Below are positions 9,561 through 18,006 of a stretch of DNA of 64,000 nucleotides, piece by piece. The notes beneath the pieces were generated by a model, which worked only from the letters and a program-made list of their open reading frames with translations, was not told the DNA's origin and made no database searches. A program made the position numbers and the translations under genes. Where the stretch lies: contig NZ_JAAABL010000003.1 of assembly GCF_009900765.1 (NCBI RefSeq), forward strand, positions 124,001 through 188,000, given 5' to 3'. The DNA comes from Rhodovarius lipocyclicus. Lineage in GTDB: Bacteria; Pseudomonadota; Alphaproteobacteria; Acetobacterales; Acetobacteraceae. Numbering within the stretch: position 1 is the first letter of the stretch; every line of letters starts with the position of its first letter.

Positions 9561-10400
9561 ATGGAAACGTGCCAAACACTGCCGGCCCTCAGGGCCGCGA
9601 CCGCCCGCTTGCGCGCGGCCGGCCGCCGCATCGCCATCGTGCCCACCATGGGCGCGCTGCATGCCGGGCATATCGCCCTGGTCGCCGCCGCCCGCCAGCA
9701 TGCGGATGCGGTCGTCACCTCGATCTTCGTGAACCCGTTGCAGTTCAACCCGAACGAGGACCTCTCCCGCTATCCGCGCGATGAGGCGGGCGACCTGGCC
9801 AAGCTGCGAGAGGCCGGCTGCGACATCGCCTGGCTGCCGGGGGTGGAGGTGATGTACCCGCCCGGCGCCGGCACCACGATCGAGGTGACGGGCCCCACCG
9901 CCGGCTGGGAGGGCGATGCCCGCCCCGGGCATTTCCGGGGTGTCGCCACCGTCTGCGCCAAGCTGTTCCTGCAATCGGGCGCCGATGTCGCGGCCTTCGG
10001 CGAGAAGGACTGGCAGCAATTGCAGGTCGTCACCCGCATGGCGCTGGACCTGGACATCCCCACCCGCATCCTGCCGGTGCCCACGGTGCGGGAGGCGGAC
10101 GGGCTGGCCATGTCCTCCCGCAACCGCTTCCTCTCGGCCGATGAGCGCGCCCGGGCACCGCTGTTGATCGCGGCCATGCGCCGCGCGGCCGGGACCATCG
10201 CGGGCGGCGCCCCGGTGGCAGAGGCCCTGGCCACCGAGACCGAAGCCCTGGCCCGCGAGGGCTTCCAGCCCGATTACCTGGCCCTGGTGGACGGCCCCAG
10301 TCTGAAGCCGCTGGCGGCCATCCAGCCCGGGCCGATGCGGCTGCTGGCCGCGGCCAGGCTCGGCAGCGTGCGGCTGCTGGACAATATCCCGGTGGGTTGA
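9561..10400 (+). CDS. panC: Pantothenate synthetase PanC
   Basis: 279 aa from ATG 9561. It contains the nucleotide-binding MGALHAGH (res 30-37; HIGH-like), SIFVNPLQFNPNEDL, FGEKDWQQLQVV and SSRNRFLS, all diagnostic of PanC. The enzyme joins pantoate and beta-alanine with ATP in the cytoplasm, the last step to pantothenate and CoA. An in-frame start at 9501 would add a non-conserved leader and run toward the divergent dppB region. The stop is followed 26 bp later by a Bug receptor with its own strong SD. panB is not in the window. Confidence 0.95.
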   Translation: METCQTLPALRAATARLRAAGRRIAIVPTMGALHAGHIALVAAARQHADAVVTSIFVNPLQFNPNEDLSRYPRDEAGDLAKLREAGCDIAWLPGVEVMYPPGAGTTIEVTGPTAGWEGDARPGHFRGVATVCAKLFLQSGADVAAFGEKDWQQLQVVTRMALDLDIPTRILPVPTVREADGLAMSSRNRFLSADERARAPLLIAAMRRAAGTIAGGAPVAEALATETEALAREGFQPDYLALVDGPSLKPLAAIQPGPMRLLAAARLGSVRLLDNIPVG

Positions 10401-10426
10401 ACCCCGCCCTGCAGGAGGAAACGACA

Positions 10427-11392
10427 ATGAATATCAGGAAGTGGCTCGGCGCCCTGCTGGCGCTGGGCATGATGGGGCAGGGCGCCCCAGCCCAGGCACA
10501 GGGCCAGGGCCAGACCGTGCGCGTCATCATCACCTGGGCGCCGGGCGGCACCACGGATTACGTGGCGCGCCTGTATGCCCAGCGGCTGTCCCAGGTCACG
10601 GGGCAGTCCTTCGTGGTGGAAAACCGCACCGGCGGCAGCGGCATCGTCGGCTGGAACGCCGTGGCCCAGGCCCGGCCGGACGGCACCACCCTGCTCATCA
10701 CCGACAATTCCATCGTGACCGTGCCGCCGCTGCTGCCCGCCCCAGGCTTCGACGTGCGCCGCCAGTTCGAGCCGGTGACGGAAATGGTGGAATACCCCGC
10801 CGTCTTCACCGTGCCCGCGAATTTCGAGGCCCGGACCCTGCAGGACCTCGTCTCCATCGCCCGCGCCCGGCCGGATGCGCTGAACTACGGCTCCATGGGC
10901 AATGGCTCGACCATGCATCTGTACATGGAGGTGTTCCAGGACCTGACGGGCGGGCGCATGACGCATGTGCCGTATCGCGGTGCCGGGCCCGCCTATCTGG
11001 ATGTGGTGGCCGGGCGCATCCAGCTGACCCTGGCCGCCCCGCCCACCATGCTGTCCGGGGCGCAGGCGGGTGCGGTGCGCGCGCTGGCCATCAGCACCAG
11101 CGGCGGGCGGGTCGCGGCCTTCCCGGGCGTGCCCACGGCGCGCGAGTTGGGCTTCGATTTCGACCTGGGTTACTGGTACGGCATGTTCGCCCCGCATGGG
11201 CTGGACCCGGCCGTGGCCCAGCGCCTGCGCGAAGCGGTGGCCCAGGTGAACGCCATGCCCGACGTGCTGGCCCGCTTCGCCGAGCAGGGCGCCACCCCCA
11301 TGACCGGCGACCACACCGCCCTGGCCCGCCGCGTGGACACGGAGTTGGAGCGCTGGACCCGCGTGGTGCGCGAGAAGGATATCCGTCCATAA
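10427..11392 (+). CDS. Bug-family (TctC-type) periplasmic solute-binding protein
   Basis: 321 aa from ATG 10427, behind a strong AGGAGG seven bases upstream. It has a signal peptide (NIRKWLGALLALGMM, cleavage likely after PAQAQ), then the Bug motif TVRVIITWAPGGTTDYVARL and VENRTGGSGIVGWNAVAQARPDG. The family binds organic anions for TctAB-type permeases, none of which is encoded here. It follows panC closely and could share its transcript, although a functional link is not evident. This is the second of three orphan Bug receptors in the window. Ligand unknown. Confidence 0.88.
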   Translation: MNIRKWLGALLALGMMGQGAPAQAQGQGQTVRVIITWAPGGTTDYVARLYAQRLSQVTGQSFVVENRTGGSGIVGWNAVAQARPDGTTLLITDNSIVTVPPLLPAPGFDVRRQFEPVTEMVEYPAVFTVPANFEARTLQDLVSIARARPDALNYGSMGNGSTMHLYMEVFQDLTGGRMTHVPYRGAGPAYLDVVAGRIQLTLAAPPTMLSGAQAGAVRALAISTSGGRVAAFPGVPTARELGFDFDLGYWYGMFAPHGLDPAVAQRLREAVAQVNAMPDVLARFAEQGATPMTGDHTALARRVDTELERWTRVVREKDIRP

Positions 11393-11476
11393 ACCTCACG
11401 CCCGCGTGAAATCGGGGGGTTCTCCGGCTAGGCGGCGCCTGCCTTCGCGCCGCATAATGGGGATGGAGAACCCGCT

Positions 11477-12889
11477 GTGATCTTTGCCAGTTTCGAGTTC
11501 CTGTTCCTGTTCCTGCCGCTGTTCTTCGCGGTGTATTTCCTCACGCCGTTCCGGCTGCGGAACTGGCCGATCCTGATCCTGTCCTGGGCATTCTATGCCT
11601 GGTGGCGGGTGGATTTCCTGGCCCTGCTGGCGGGCGTCACGCTGTTCACCTTCCTGGTCGCGCTCCGGCTGGATGGCGCGGAGGGCAGGGCGCGCGGGCG
11701 CTGGCTGGCCTTTGGCCTCACGGGCAATCTGGGCGTGCTGGCCTGGTTCAAATACGCCAATTTCGGCGTGCACAGCTTCAACCAGGCCATGGCCGCGCTG
11801 GGGCTGGCGGCGCTGCCCTGGGCGGAGATCATGCTGCCCATCGGCCTGTCCTTCTATGTGCTGCAATCGGTCAGCTATCTGATCGACGTGTACCGGCGCG
11901 ATGTCCCCGTCTCCCGCAGCTTCATCAACTACGCGGCCTATAAGGCCATTTTCAGCCAGCTGATCGCGGGCCCGATCGTGCGCTATGCCGAGATCGCGGA
12001 TGAGCTGAAATCCCGCGACCACTCCCTGGCGCTGTTCGGCGCGGGGGCGCGGCGCTTCATGGTGGGCTTCGCCATGAAGGTGGTGCTGGCGGACACGCTC
12101 TCGCCCCTGGTGGACGCGGCCTTCGCGCTGCCCGCGCCCTCGCTGGTCGATGGCTGGGTGGCGGCCTTCGCCTATACCTTGCAGCTGTTCTTCGATTTCG
12201 CGGGCTATTCGGCCATGGCCATCGGGCTCGCGCTGATGCTGGGCTTCCATTTCCCCGAGAACTTCAACTGGCCCTACCTGTCGCAATCCATCCAGGAATT
12301 CTGGCAGCGCTGGCACATGACGCTCAGCCGTTTCCTGCGAGATTACCTGTACATCCCGCTGGGCGGCAGCCGGCAGGGGGCGGTGCGCACCTATATCAAC
12401 CTGCTGCTGACCATGCTGATCGGCGGCTTCTGGCATGGCGCGAACTGGACCTTCCTGGCCTGGGGCGCCTGGCATGGCGGGCTGCTGGCGCTGCATCGCG
12501 GCTGGTCGCGCGGCGGCGGGCGGCTGCCGGTGGCACTGTCCGTGCCGCTGACGCTGTTGGCCGTGATGCTGGGCTGGGTGGTGTTCCGGGCGGAAAACAT
12601 CGAACAGGCGCTGCGCGTCTATGCCGGCATGGCCGGGCTGCATGGGGTGGCGATGTCCGACGCGCTCGCCTGGCAGATCCTGCCCGAGCAATGGTGGGTG
12701 ATGGCGTTGGGCGTGGTGATCTGCGCGCTGCCCGCCGCCGGCAGCTATATCGCCTGGCAGCGGGAGCCCGGGGCGATCCGCGGCATCTGGCGTTTCGGCT
12801 GGCAGGTGGGGCCGTCGCTGGCCTTCATCCTGGCGGTGGTGCTGCTGTACAGCCGCGCCGCCGTTCCCTTCCTGTATTTCCAGTTCTGA
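11477..12889 (+). CDS. MBOAT-family O-acyltransferase (AlgI-like)
   Basis: 470 aa from a GTG start with GGATGGAG upstream. It is polytopic, with the MBOAT signature WQRWHMTLSRFLRDYLYIPLGG split across res 276-297 and the predicted catalytic histidine H320 in GGFWHGANW. N-terminal LFLPLFFAVYFL and PIGLSFYVLQSVSYLIDVYR also match AlgI/DltB-type proteins. In known systems such proteins carry acetyl groups across the inner membrane for transfer to a periplasmic polysaccharide. The next gene, 12 bp on, encodes an AlgX/AlgJ-like SGNH protein, the usual periplasmic partner. No polysaccharide polymerase is in the window, so the acceptor polymer is unknown. Confidence 0.88.
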   Translation: MIFASFEFLFLFLPLFFAVYFLTPFRLRNWPILILSWAFYAWWRVDFLALLAGVTLFTFLVALRLDGAEGRARGRWLAFGLTGNLGVLAWFKYANFGVHSFNQAMAALGLAALPWAEIMLPIGLSFYVLQSVSYLIDVYRRDVPVSRSFINYAAYKAIFSQLIAGPIVRYAEIADELKSRDHSLALFGAGARRFMVGFAMKVVLADTLSPLVDAAFALPAPSLVDGWVAAFAYTLQLFFDFAGYSAMAIGLALMLGFHFPENFNWPYLSQSIQEFWQRWHMTLSRFLRDYLYIPLGGSRQGAVRTYINLLLTMLIGGFWHGANWTFLAWGAWHGGLLALHRGWSRGGGRLPVALSVPLTLLAVMLGWVVFRAENIEQALRVYAGMAGLHGVAMSDALAWQILPEQWWVMALGVVICALPAAGSYIAWQREPGAIRGIWRFGWQVGPSLAFILAVVLLYSRAAVPFLYFQF

Positions 12890-12901
12890 GGGGGGTGCGC
12901 G

Positions 12902-14020
12902 ATGCCCTGGCTCGACATCCTTCGCGCGGGCGGGCGGCGGGCAGCCGTGGCCCAGGGCGCCTTCGCCGTGGCGTGGCTGGGCTTCGGCGCCTGGCAGGGG
13001 GGCGAGGCCCTGCGCTCCGCCCCCGCGCGGGAACGCCTGGCCCCCACCTTGAATGCCGAGGCCCTGCTGGCCGGGCGCACCGCCGGCGCCATCAACCACA
13101 TCATGGCCCATGAACTGCCGGTGGATGGCTGGCTGCGCATGGCGGGCGGCGTGCTGCGCTATGGGCTGGGCTCCGGCGGGCCGCAGGTGCGGGTGGGCTG
13201 CCAGGGCTGGCTGTACCTGACGGAGGAGCTGCGCCCCTGGCCGGAGGCCTCCGCTGCCATGGCCCGGCGCGTGGCGGGGCTGGCGCGGGTGCGGCAGGCG
13301 TTGGCCGCGCGCGGCATCACCCTGCTGGTCACCGTGGCGCCGGACAAGGCGCGCGTGCACCCGGAAAACCTGTGCGGCGCGCCGCTCTCGGCCCAGGCGC
13401 GCGACCGCTACCATGCCTTCATGGACATGACGGAGGCCGCGGGCCTGCCCGTGATCGACAGCGCGGCGGCCCTGCGCGCGGCACGGGTGCGGGGCGACGT
13501 GTATCTGCGCACCGACACCCATTGGAATCGCCTGGGCGCCGCCGCCGTGGCCCAGGCCGTGGCCGCCCGCCCGCTGCCCTATCGGCGAGAGGACGGCTTC
13601 CAGCGCCAGGAACCGCCCGCCGCGCCGCATGTGGGCGACCTGCTGCGCCTGATGAACCTGGAGGACGCGCCCGACGCCCTGCGCCCCGCCCCGGATGTCT
13701 ATTCCGCCACCAGCGTACAGGCGCCCGAGGCCGGCGGCGGGTTGCTGGACGAGGCCCCGGCGCCGGAGGTGGTGCTGATCGGGTCCAGCTACTCGGTGAA
13801 CGGGGATTTCCACGGTGCGCTGCAATTGGCGCTGGGCGCGCGGGTGGCCAATTTCGGCCAGGCGGGCGGCGGCTTCGCGGGCAGCGCCATGCGGTATTTC
13901 AACAGCCCGGCCTGGCGGGAAAACCCGCCGAAGCTGGTGGTGTGGGAAGTGCTGGAACGCGCCCTAGGCCAGCCGGTCAGCGCGGAGGAATCGGCCTTTC
14001 TGGAACGCCCCCTCCGCTAG
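12902..14020 (+). CDS. AlgX/AlgJ-like SGNH acetyltransferase-type protein
   Basis: 372 aa with an N-terminal membrane anchor or signal (about res 14-30). Three family blocks are visible: VTVAPDKARVHPENL (143-157), the Asp-His motif YLRTDTHWNRLG (201-212; D205, H207), and VLIGSSYSVNGDF (291-303), with S296 the likely nucleophile, as in the G(T/S)S(F/Y)S motif of AlgX and AlgJ. These make a plausible Ser-Asp-His triad. The predicted role is periplasmic O-acetylation of an exported glycan with the MBOAT protein encoded 12 bp upstream. It ends 5 bp before the convergent TRAP gene. Assignment to the family is firm; the substrate is not. Confidence 0.82.
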   Translation: MPWLDILRAGGRRAAVAQGAFAVAWLGFGAWQGGEALRSAPARERLAPTLNAEALLAGRTAGAINHIMAHELPVDGWLRMAGGVLRYGLGSGGPQVRVGCQGWLYLTEELRPWPEASAAMARRVAGLARVRQALAARGITLLVTVAPDKARVHPENLCGAPLSAQARDRYHAFMDMTEAAGLPVIDSAAALRAARVRGDVYLRTDTHWNRLGAAAVAQAVAARPLPYRREDGFQRQEPPAAPHVGDLLRLMNLEDAPDALRPAPDVYSATSVQAPEAGGGLLDEAPAPEVVLIGSSYSVNGDFHGALQLALGARVANFGQAGGGFAGSAMRYFNSPAWRENPPKLVVWEVLERALGQPVSAEESAFLERPLR

Positions 14021-14025
14021 TCGCT

Positions 14026-15291
14026 CTACTGCAGCATCAGCGCGAAGCCCGGGATATAGGTCGTCAGCATCAGCACGATCAGCATGACGATGATCTGCGG
14101 CCAGATCACCCGGCTGATCGCCGCCAGCGACTGCTTGCTGATCGCCATGCCCACGAACAGGCAATAGCCGATCGGCGGCGCCGCCATGCCGATCGCCACA
14201 TTCACCACGATCATGGAGCCGAAATGGATCGGGTCCACGCCGAACTTGTTGGCGATGGCGATCAGCATCGGCCCCAGCACCACCATGATCGCGATCTCAT
14301 CCATCACGGCGGCCAGCAGGAAGAAAGCGATGTTCAGCCCGGCCAGGGCCATCCACTTCTCCTGCACATTCTCGGCCAGCCAGGAGGCGAAGTTCACCGC
14401 GATCTGCTCCTGCGCCACCAGCACGCCGAACCCGGTCGAGACGGCGATGATGGACGTGACCATGGCGCTGGTGCGCAGCGCGCCCAGCACGATGGTCGGC
14501 AGTTCCGCCCAGGCGATGCGGCGTTCCACGAACAGGCCGATGACCAGGGCGTAGAGGCAGCTCATCGCCGCGGCCTCGGTGGGGGTGAACACGCCGCCAT
14601 AGATGCCGCCGAGAACCAGCAGCGGCGACAGCAGCGCCCAGCGCCCGGCCACGAAGGCCTGGCCCACCTCGTTCCAGTCGGCCTTGGGCAGTTTCGGCAC
14701 CTGGTGGCGCCGGGCATGCCACCAGCACACCACCAGCAGCCCCGCCGCGATGGTGAAGCCCGGCACGACACCCGACAGGAACAGCTTCCCGATGGATTGC
14801 TCGGCCACGATGCCCCAGATGACGAAGGCGATGGAGGGCGGGATCAGCGGCCCCAGCACCCCGGCCGACACCGCGATGGAGGCCGCGAAAGGCGCCGAAT
14901 ACCCCGCCCGCACCATGGCCGGGATCATGATGCCGCCGATGGCCGCCGTGGTGGCGGGTGCCGAGCCCGAAATGGCCGAGAACACCAGCGCCGCCAGCAC
15001 CGTCACCATGGCGAGCCCCCCGGTGCGGTGGCGCACCAGCGTGCCCGCGACCTCCACCAGCCGTTGGGACATGCCGCCGGCGGACATGATCTCGCCCGCC
15101 AGCATGAACAGGGGAATGGCCAACAGGCTGAAGCTCTGGGAGCCCGCGATCAGCTGCTGCGCCAGGAAGGCGGGCTCGATATCGGCCAGCAGCAGCGCCA
15201 GGGCGGTGACGCCCATGATGGCGAAGGCGAAGGGCACGCCGAGGACGGCCAGCGCCCCCAGCCCGGCGGTCAGGGCAAGGGTCACGCTCAT
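14026..15291 (-). CDS. dctM: TRAP transporter large permease (DctM)
   Basis: 421 aa from ATG 15291, about 12 hydrophobic spans. Family segments are GVPFAFAIMG, SLLAIPLFMLAGEIMS near res 55-70, GSAPATTAAIGGIMIPAM, LIPPSIAFVIWG and ATGF-like turns toward the end. It is the sodium-driven translocation subunit that, with DctQ, accepts ligand from the DctP protein encoded upstream. Its start overlaps the dctQ stop by 4 bp, giving a standard P-Q-M operon in one direction. The longer frame to 15459 runs through dctQ and is rejected. Confidence 0.92.
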   Translation of the reverse strand: MSVTLALTAGLGALAVLGVPFAFAIMGVTALALLLADIEPAFLAQQLIAGSQSFSLLAIPLFMLAGEIMSAGGMSQRLVEVAGTLVRHRTGGLAMVTVLAALVFSAISGSAPATTAAIGGIMIPAMVRAGYSAPFAASIAVSAGVLGPLIPPSIAFVIWGIVAEQSIGKLFLSGVVPGFTIAAGLLVVCWWHARRHQVPKLPKADWNEVGQAFVAGRWALLSPLLVLGGIYGGVFTPTEAAAMSCLYALVIGLFVERRIAWAELPTIVLGALRTSAMVTSIIAVSTGFGVLVAQEQIAVNFASWLAENVQEKWMALAGLNIAFFLLAAVMDEIAIMVVLGPMLIAIANKFGVDPIHFGSMIVVNVAIGMAAPPIGYCLFVGMAISKQSLAAISRVIWPQIIVMLIVLMLTTYIPGFALMLQ

Positions 15292-15752
15292 GCAGCGCGC
15301 TCCGGCGCCAGGGCGTGCTCGATGGCGAAGACCGCGCCCAGCGCGCCCGCGATGGGGGCCATGATGTTGAGCAGCTCCGCCGGGTATTCCATCGCCGCCG
15401 AGTAGGACCCGCCCGCCATGTCCATGAAGCGCAGCCCGGACCAGAACAGATAGCCGCACAGCACCGCCGTGCCCGCCGCGATCACCCGGCCGAGCGCCGC
15501 GCGCGGGGCGGGGGGCAGGGCCTCCGGCAGCAGGGTGAGGGCGACGTGGAAGCCCTCACGCACGCCCAGCGCCAGCCCGCCCAGCGTCGCCCAGGAGAAC
15601 ATGAGCACCGCCAGCTCCTCGGACCATGAGGGGGCGGCGAGGAAGACGTAGCGCATCACCACCTGGATCACGATCGCGGCGAACATCACCAGCACCGCCA
15701 CGACCAGGCTGGCCTTCAGCAGAGAGGCCAGCGCGGCAGTCGCTCGCCGCAT
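15288..15752 (-). CDS. dctQ: TRAP transporter small permease (DctQ)
   Basis: 154 aa with four hydrophobic segments, including LLKASLVVAVLVMFAAIVIQVVMRYVF (split: LLKASLVVAVLVMF and AAIVIQVVMRYVF) and the diagnostic WSEELAVLMFSWATLGG. DctQ subunits bridge the binding protein and the large permease. The start shares a base with the dctP stop (TGATG) and the stop overlaps dctM by 4 bp, so the three are translationally coupled. Confidence 0.92.
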   Translation of the reverse strand: MRRATAALASLLKASLVVAVLVMFAAIVIQVVMRYVFLAAPSWSEELAVLMFSWATLGGLALGVREGFHVALTLLPEALPPAPRAALGRVIAAGTAVLCGYLFWSGLRFMDMAGGSYSAAMEYPAELLNIMAPIAGALGAVFAIEHALAPERAA

Positions 15753-16741
15753 CAGCCCGCCGCCGCCAGCGCGTCCCGCACGATGTCGGCGCCGATGGCG
15801 CCGCGGAAGCTTTCGTACATGGGCAGCACGGCGCGGCGGAAGGCGGCGGGGTCCGCCACCTCGTTCACCGCCATGCCGCGCTGGCCCAACGCGCCCACCA
15901 GCGCGCGCGCATTGGCGGCGGCGGCGGTGCGCTGGCGGGCGGTCGCGGCGACACCGGCCTCACGCACGGCGGCGCGCAGATCGGGCGCCAGCCGGTCATG
16001 GCTGCGCTTGGCCATCAGCAGGCCGATCATCGAATAGATGTGGTTGGTCATGGAGAGGTAGCGCGTGACCTCGTAGTATTTGTTGGCGTCGATGACCGCG
16101 AGCGGGATTTCCAGCCCGTCGATGGCGCCCTGCTGCACGGCGGTGAAGGTCTCGCCCCAGGCCATGGGCACGGCGGTGCCGCCGAGGGCCGTGTACATCC
16201 CCACATAGATCGGGCTTTGCAGCACGCGGAACTTTACGCCCCGCAGGTCGCCCGGCTGCACGATGGGCCGGACATTGTTGATCATCTGGCGGAAGCCGCC
16301 TTCCATATAGCCCAGATTGACCACGCTCTTGCTTTCCAGCCGCTGGGCGAGCGACTGGCCCACCGCGCCGTCCAGCACGCGCTGGGCGGCGGCGGCATCG
16401 GCGAACAGGAAGGGCATATCGTTGATCTGGAAGGCGGGCTCGATCTGTGCGATCACGGCGTTGGTGATCACGGCCAGGTCCACCGTGCCCAGGCGCATGC
16501 CGTCCAGCATCGGGCGCTCATCGCCCAGCGCGCGGTTGGGGAACAGCTGCACCTCGATGCGCTCGCCCACGCGGTTCGCCAGCTCCTCCTTGAAGAAATG
16601 CGCGCCCATCGCGTAGGGGTCCTGCGCGCTGTCGCTGGTGGTCCAGCCCACCTTCAGGGTGGGGCGGGCCTGGGCCCGCGCCAGGACAGGGGTGGCCAGC
16701 ACGGAAGCGCCCAGCAGGGCGCCGCGACGGGTGAGCAGCAT
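15752..16741 (-). CDS. dctP: TRAP transporter substrate-binding protein (DctP)
   Basis: 329 aa with a twin-arginine-like signal (LLTRRGALLGASVLA, cleavage after ARAQ). DctP features are PNRALGDERPMLDGMRLGTVDLA, the ligand-binding arginine region GVKFRVLQSPIYVGMYTALGG and the conserved QGAIDGLEIPLAVI. The protein captures a carboxylate-type ligand in the periplasm for the adjacent QM permease. SD TGAGGAAA precedes the ATG. The upstream 100 bp is AT-rich and carries a short inverted repeat, possibly a regulator site. The ligand cannot be named; C4-dicarboxylates, keto acids and sugar acids are all known for this family. Confidence 0.92.
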   Translation of the reverse strand: MLLTRRGALLGASVLATPVLARAQARPTLKVGWTTSDSAQDPYAMGAHFFKEELANRVGERIEVQLFPNRALGDERPMLDGMRLGTVDLAVITNAVIAQIEPAFQINDMPFLFADAAAAQRVLDGAVGQSLAQRLESKSVVNLGYMEGGFRQMINNVRPIVQPGDLRGVKFRVLQSPIYVGMYTALGGTAVPMAWGETFTAVQQGAIDGLEIPLAVIDANKYYEVTRYLSMTNHIYSMIGLLMAKRSHDRLAPDLRAAVREAGVAATARQRTAAAANARALVGALGQRGMAVNEVADPAAFRRAVLPMYESFRGAIGADIVRDALAAAG

Positions 16742-16760
16742 GAATGTTTCCTCAATATTG

Positions 16761-16773
16761 GTGATTTTGTCAC
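16761..16773. promoter_or_regulatory. Candidate operator upstream of dctPQM
   Basis: GTGATTTTGTCAC is a GTGA/TCAC inverted repeat around a 5-bp centre, 20 bp upstream of the dctP start in an unusually AT-rich patch. It resembles half-sites of CRP/FNR or GntR regulators, but the spacer is one base short of a CRP site. No regulator gene is adjacent. Confidence 0.3.
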
Positions 16774-16840
16774 AAACTGCGCTGTAACGGCCGTGGCATC
16801 AAGCCTTGACCTGCCCCCCGCATGGCGGAAAACCCGGGGC

Positions 16841-17386
16841 ATGAGCGAACACGATCCGGGCGGTAAGGTCAGGCTGGCATTGGCTGGCGATGTGGTGTCG
16901 GCGGCGGGGTTCTCGCCGTGCCGGCGGTACCGCACCTGGCTGGAACGCCGTTGGGACGGCCAGCCCATCGGCAGCGGCGACCACGCGGCCTTCATCGGCA
17001 TGAACCCCTCCACGGCCGATGAGAATGTGGACGACCCCACGGTGCAGGGCTGCATGGCGCGCGCCCGGGCCTGGGGATTCGGGGCGGCGGTGATGCTGAA
17101 CGCCTTCGCCTATCGCGCCACCGACAAGAAGCGCCTGCTGGAGACCGACGACCCCATCGGACCGGGCAATGACCAGGCGATCCTGGATTTCAGCCGCCGG
17201 GCGGGGCGGGTGATCGCGGCCTGGGGCCAGCCGCCGAAGCCGCTATTGGGGCGCGGGCGGCAGATCGCGGCCATGCTGGCGGGGGCGGGGGTGCCGCTGC
17301 TGTGCTTCGCGGTGAATGCCGATGGCAGCCCGAAACACCCGCTCTATGTGCGGCGCGACGCGGTGCCGCTTCCGTACAAGCCTTGA
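16841..17386 (+). CDS. DUF1643 domain-containing protein
   Basis: 181 aa. The DUF1643 pattern is clear: CRRYRTWLERRW early, GMNPSTADENVDDPTV (res 53-68), MLNAFAYRATD, then GPGNDQAI and VIAAWGQPPK. The last third predicts an NAD-like or nucleotide-type alpha/beta fold ending in a KHPLYV segment. DUF1643 has no established biochemical role that I know of; members often sit in accessory contexts. Here it stands alone, divergent from the TRAP operon and 96 bp upstream of dps. The start at 16841 is the first ATG that retains the domain; the frame before it is a shadow of dctP. Confidence 0.85.
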   Translation: MSEHDPGGKVRLALAGDVVSAAGFSPCRRYRTWLERRWDGQPIGSGDHAAFIGMNPSTADENVDDPTVQGCMARARAWGFGAAVMLNAFAYRATDKKRLLETDDPIGPGNDQAILDFSRRAGRVIAAWGQPPKPLLGRGRQIAAMLAGAGVPLLCFAVNADGSPKHPLYVRRDAVPLPYKP

Positions 17387-17482
17387 TCGATCAGATTTTG
17401 GTATCATGACGATAGCCGGACGCGCCTTGGCACGGACCGGCCGTGGGACCATTTTCTCTCAACGAACAGAAGGATCGAACCC

Positions 17483-17974
17483 ATGGCAAAGCCGAAGCTT
17501 CATCCCGTCGCCAATGATCTGGGCGACAACGCCAAGACCGCCAGTGTTACCCTGCTGAACGCCGCCCTGGCGGATGTCATGGACCTGACGAACAGCGTCC
17601 GTATGGCGCATTGGACCGTGAAGGGCCCGCAATTCGCCGCCCTGCACGCGCTGTTCGAGACCTTTTACGACCAGCTGGGCGAACAGACCGACGATGTGGC
17701 CGAGCGCATCGTGCAGCTGGGCGGCACGCCCAATGGCACCACCCAGCAGGTGGGCAGCCTGACGCGGCTGGCACCCTATGACGCCACGCTGCGCGCGGGG
17801 CTCGATCACGTGAAGGCGCTGAAGGACCGTTACGCGGCCTTCGCCGCGACCACCCGCGCCGCGGTGGATGCCTCGGCCGAGGCGGGCGACGCGGATACCG
17901 CCGACCTGCTGACCGGCCTGTCCCGCGTGCTGGACAAGGCGCTGTGGATGCTGGAAGCGCATCTGGAGGCGTAA
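17483..17974 (+). CDS. dps: Dps/ferritin-like DNA-protection protein
   Basis: 163 aa. The inter-subunit ferroxidase ligands are present with canonical spacing: H43 (in AHWTVKG), H55, D70 and E74 (TDDVAERI). The protein should assemble as a dodecamer that oxidises Fe(II) with peroxide and stores iron; DNA binding is common but not guaranteed. The N terminus has a few lysines (MAKPKLHP), giving weak support for DNA binding. It has a good SD (AGAAGGATC) and a strong terminator directly after the stop, so it is a single-gene unit. No OxyR or Fur site was convincingly seen upstream. Confidence 0.92.
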   Translation: MAKPKLHPVANDLGDNAKTASVTLLNAALADVMDLTNSVRMAHWTVKGPQFAALHALFETFYDQLGEQTDDVAERIVQLGGTPNGTTQQVGSLTRLAPYDATLRAGLDHVKALKDRYAAFAATTRAAVDASAEAGDADTADLLTGLSRVLDKALWMLEAHLEA

Positions 17975-17979
17975 AAGGG

Positions 17980-18003
17980 AAGGGGGGCCGAAGCCCCCCT
18001 TTC
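17980..18003 (+). terminator. Rho-independent terminator after dps
   Basis: GGGGGGC (17982-17988) and GCCCCCC (17993-17999) close a CGAA tetraloop; AA/TT extends the stem and TTT follows. It lies between the dps stop and the convergent cupin gene stop and may act on both strands. Confidence 0.85.
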
Positions 18004-18006
18004 TGG

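Noticed and set aside
9459-10427. Extension of the DppB-like frame through panC to 10427
   Set aside because: Runs antisense through panC and has no permease homology; only used to show that no start codon exists nearer.
11396-13825. 809-aa minus-strand frame across the MBOAT and AlgX-like genes
   Set aside because: Covers two convincing plus-strand genes; its translation is low-complexity with no recognisable motif.
17384-17393. TGATCGATCA palindrome as a dps operator
   Set aside because: It overlaps the DUF1643 stop, is only 10 bp, and no -35/-10 with correct spacing accompanies it.
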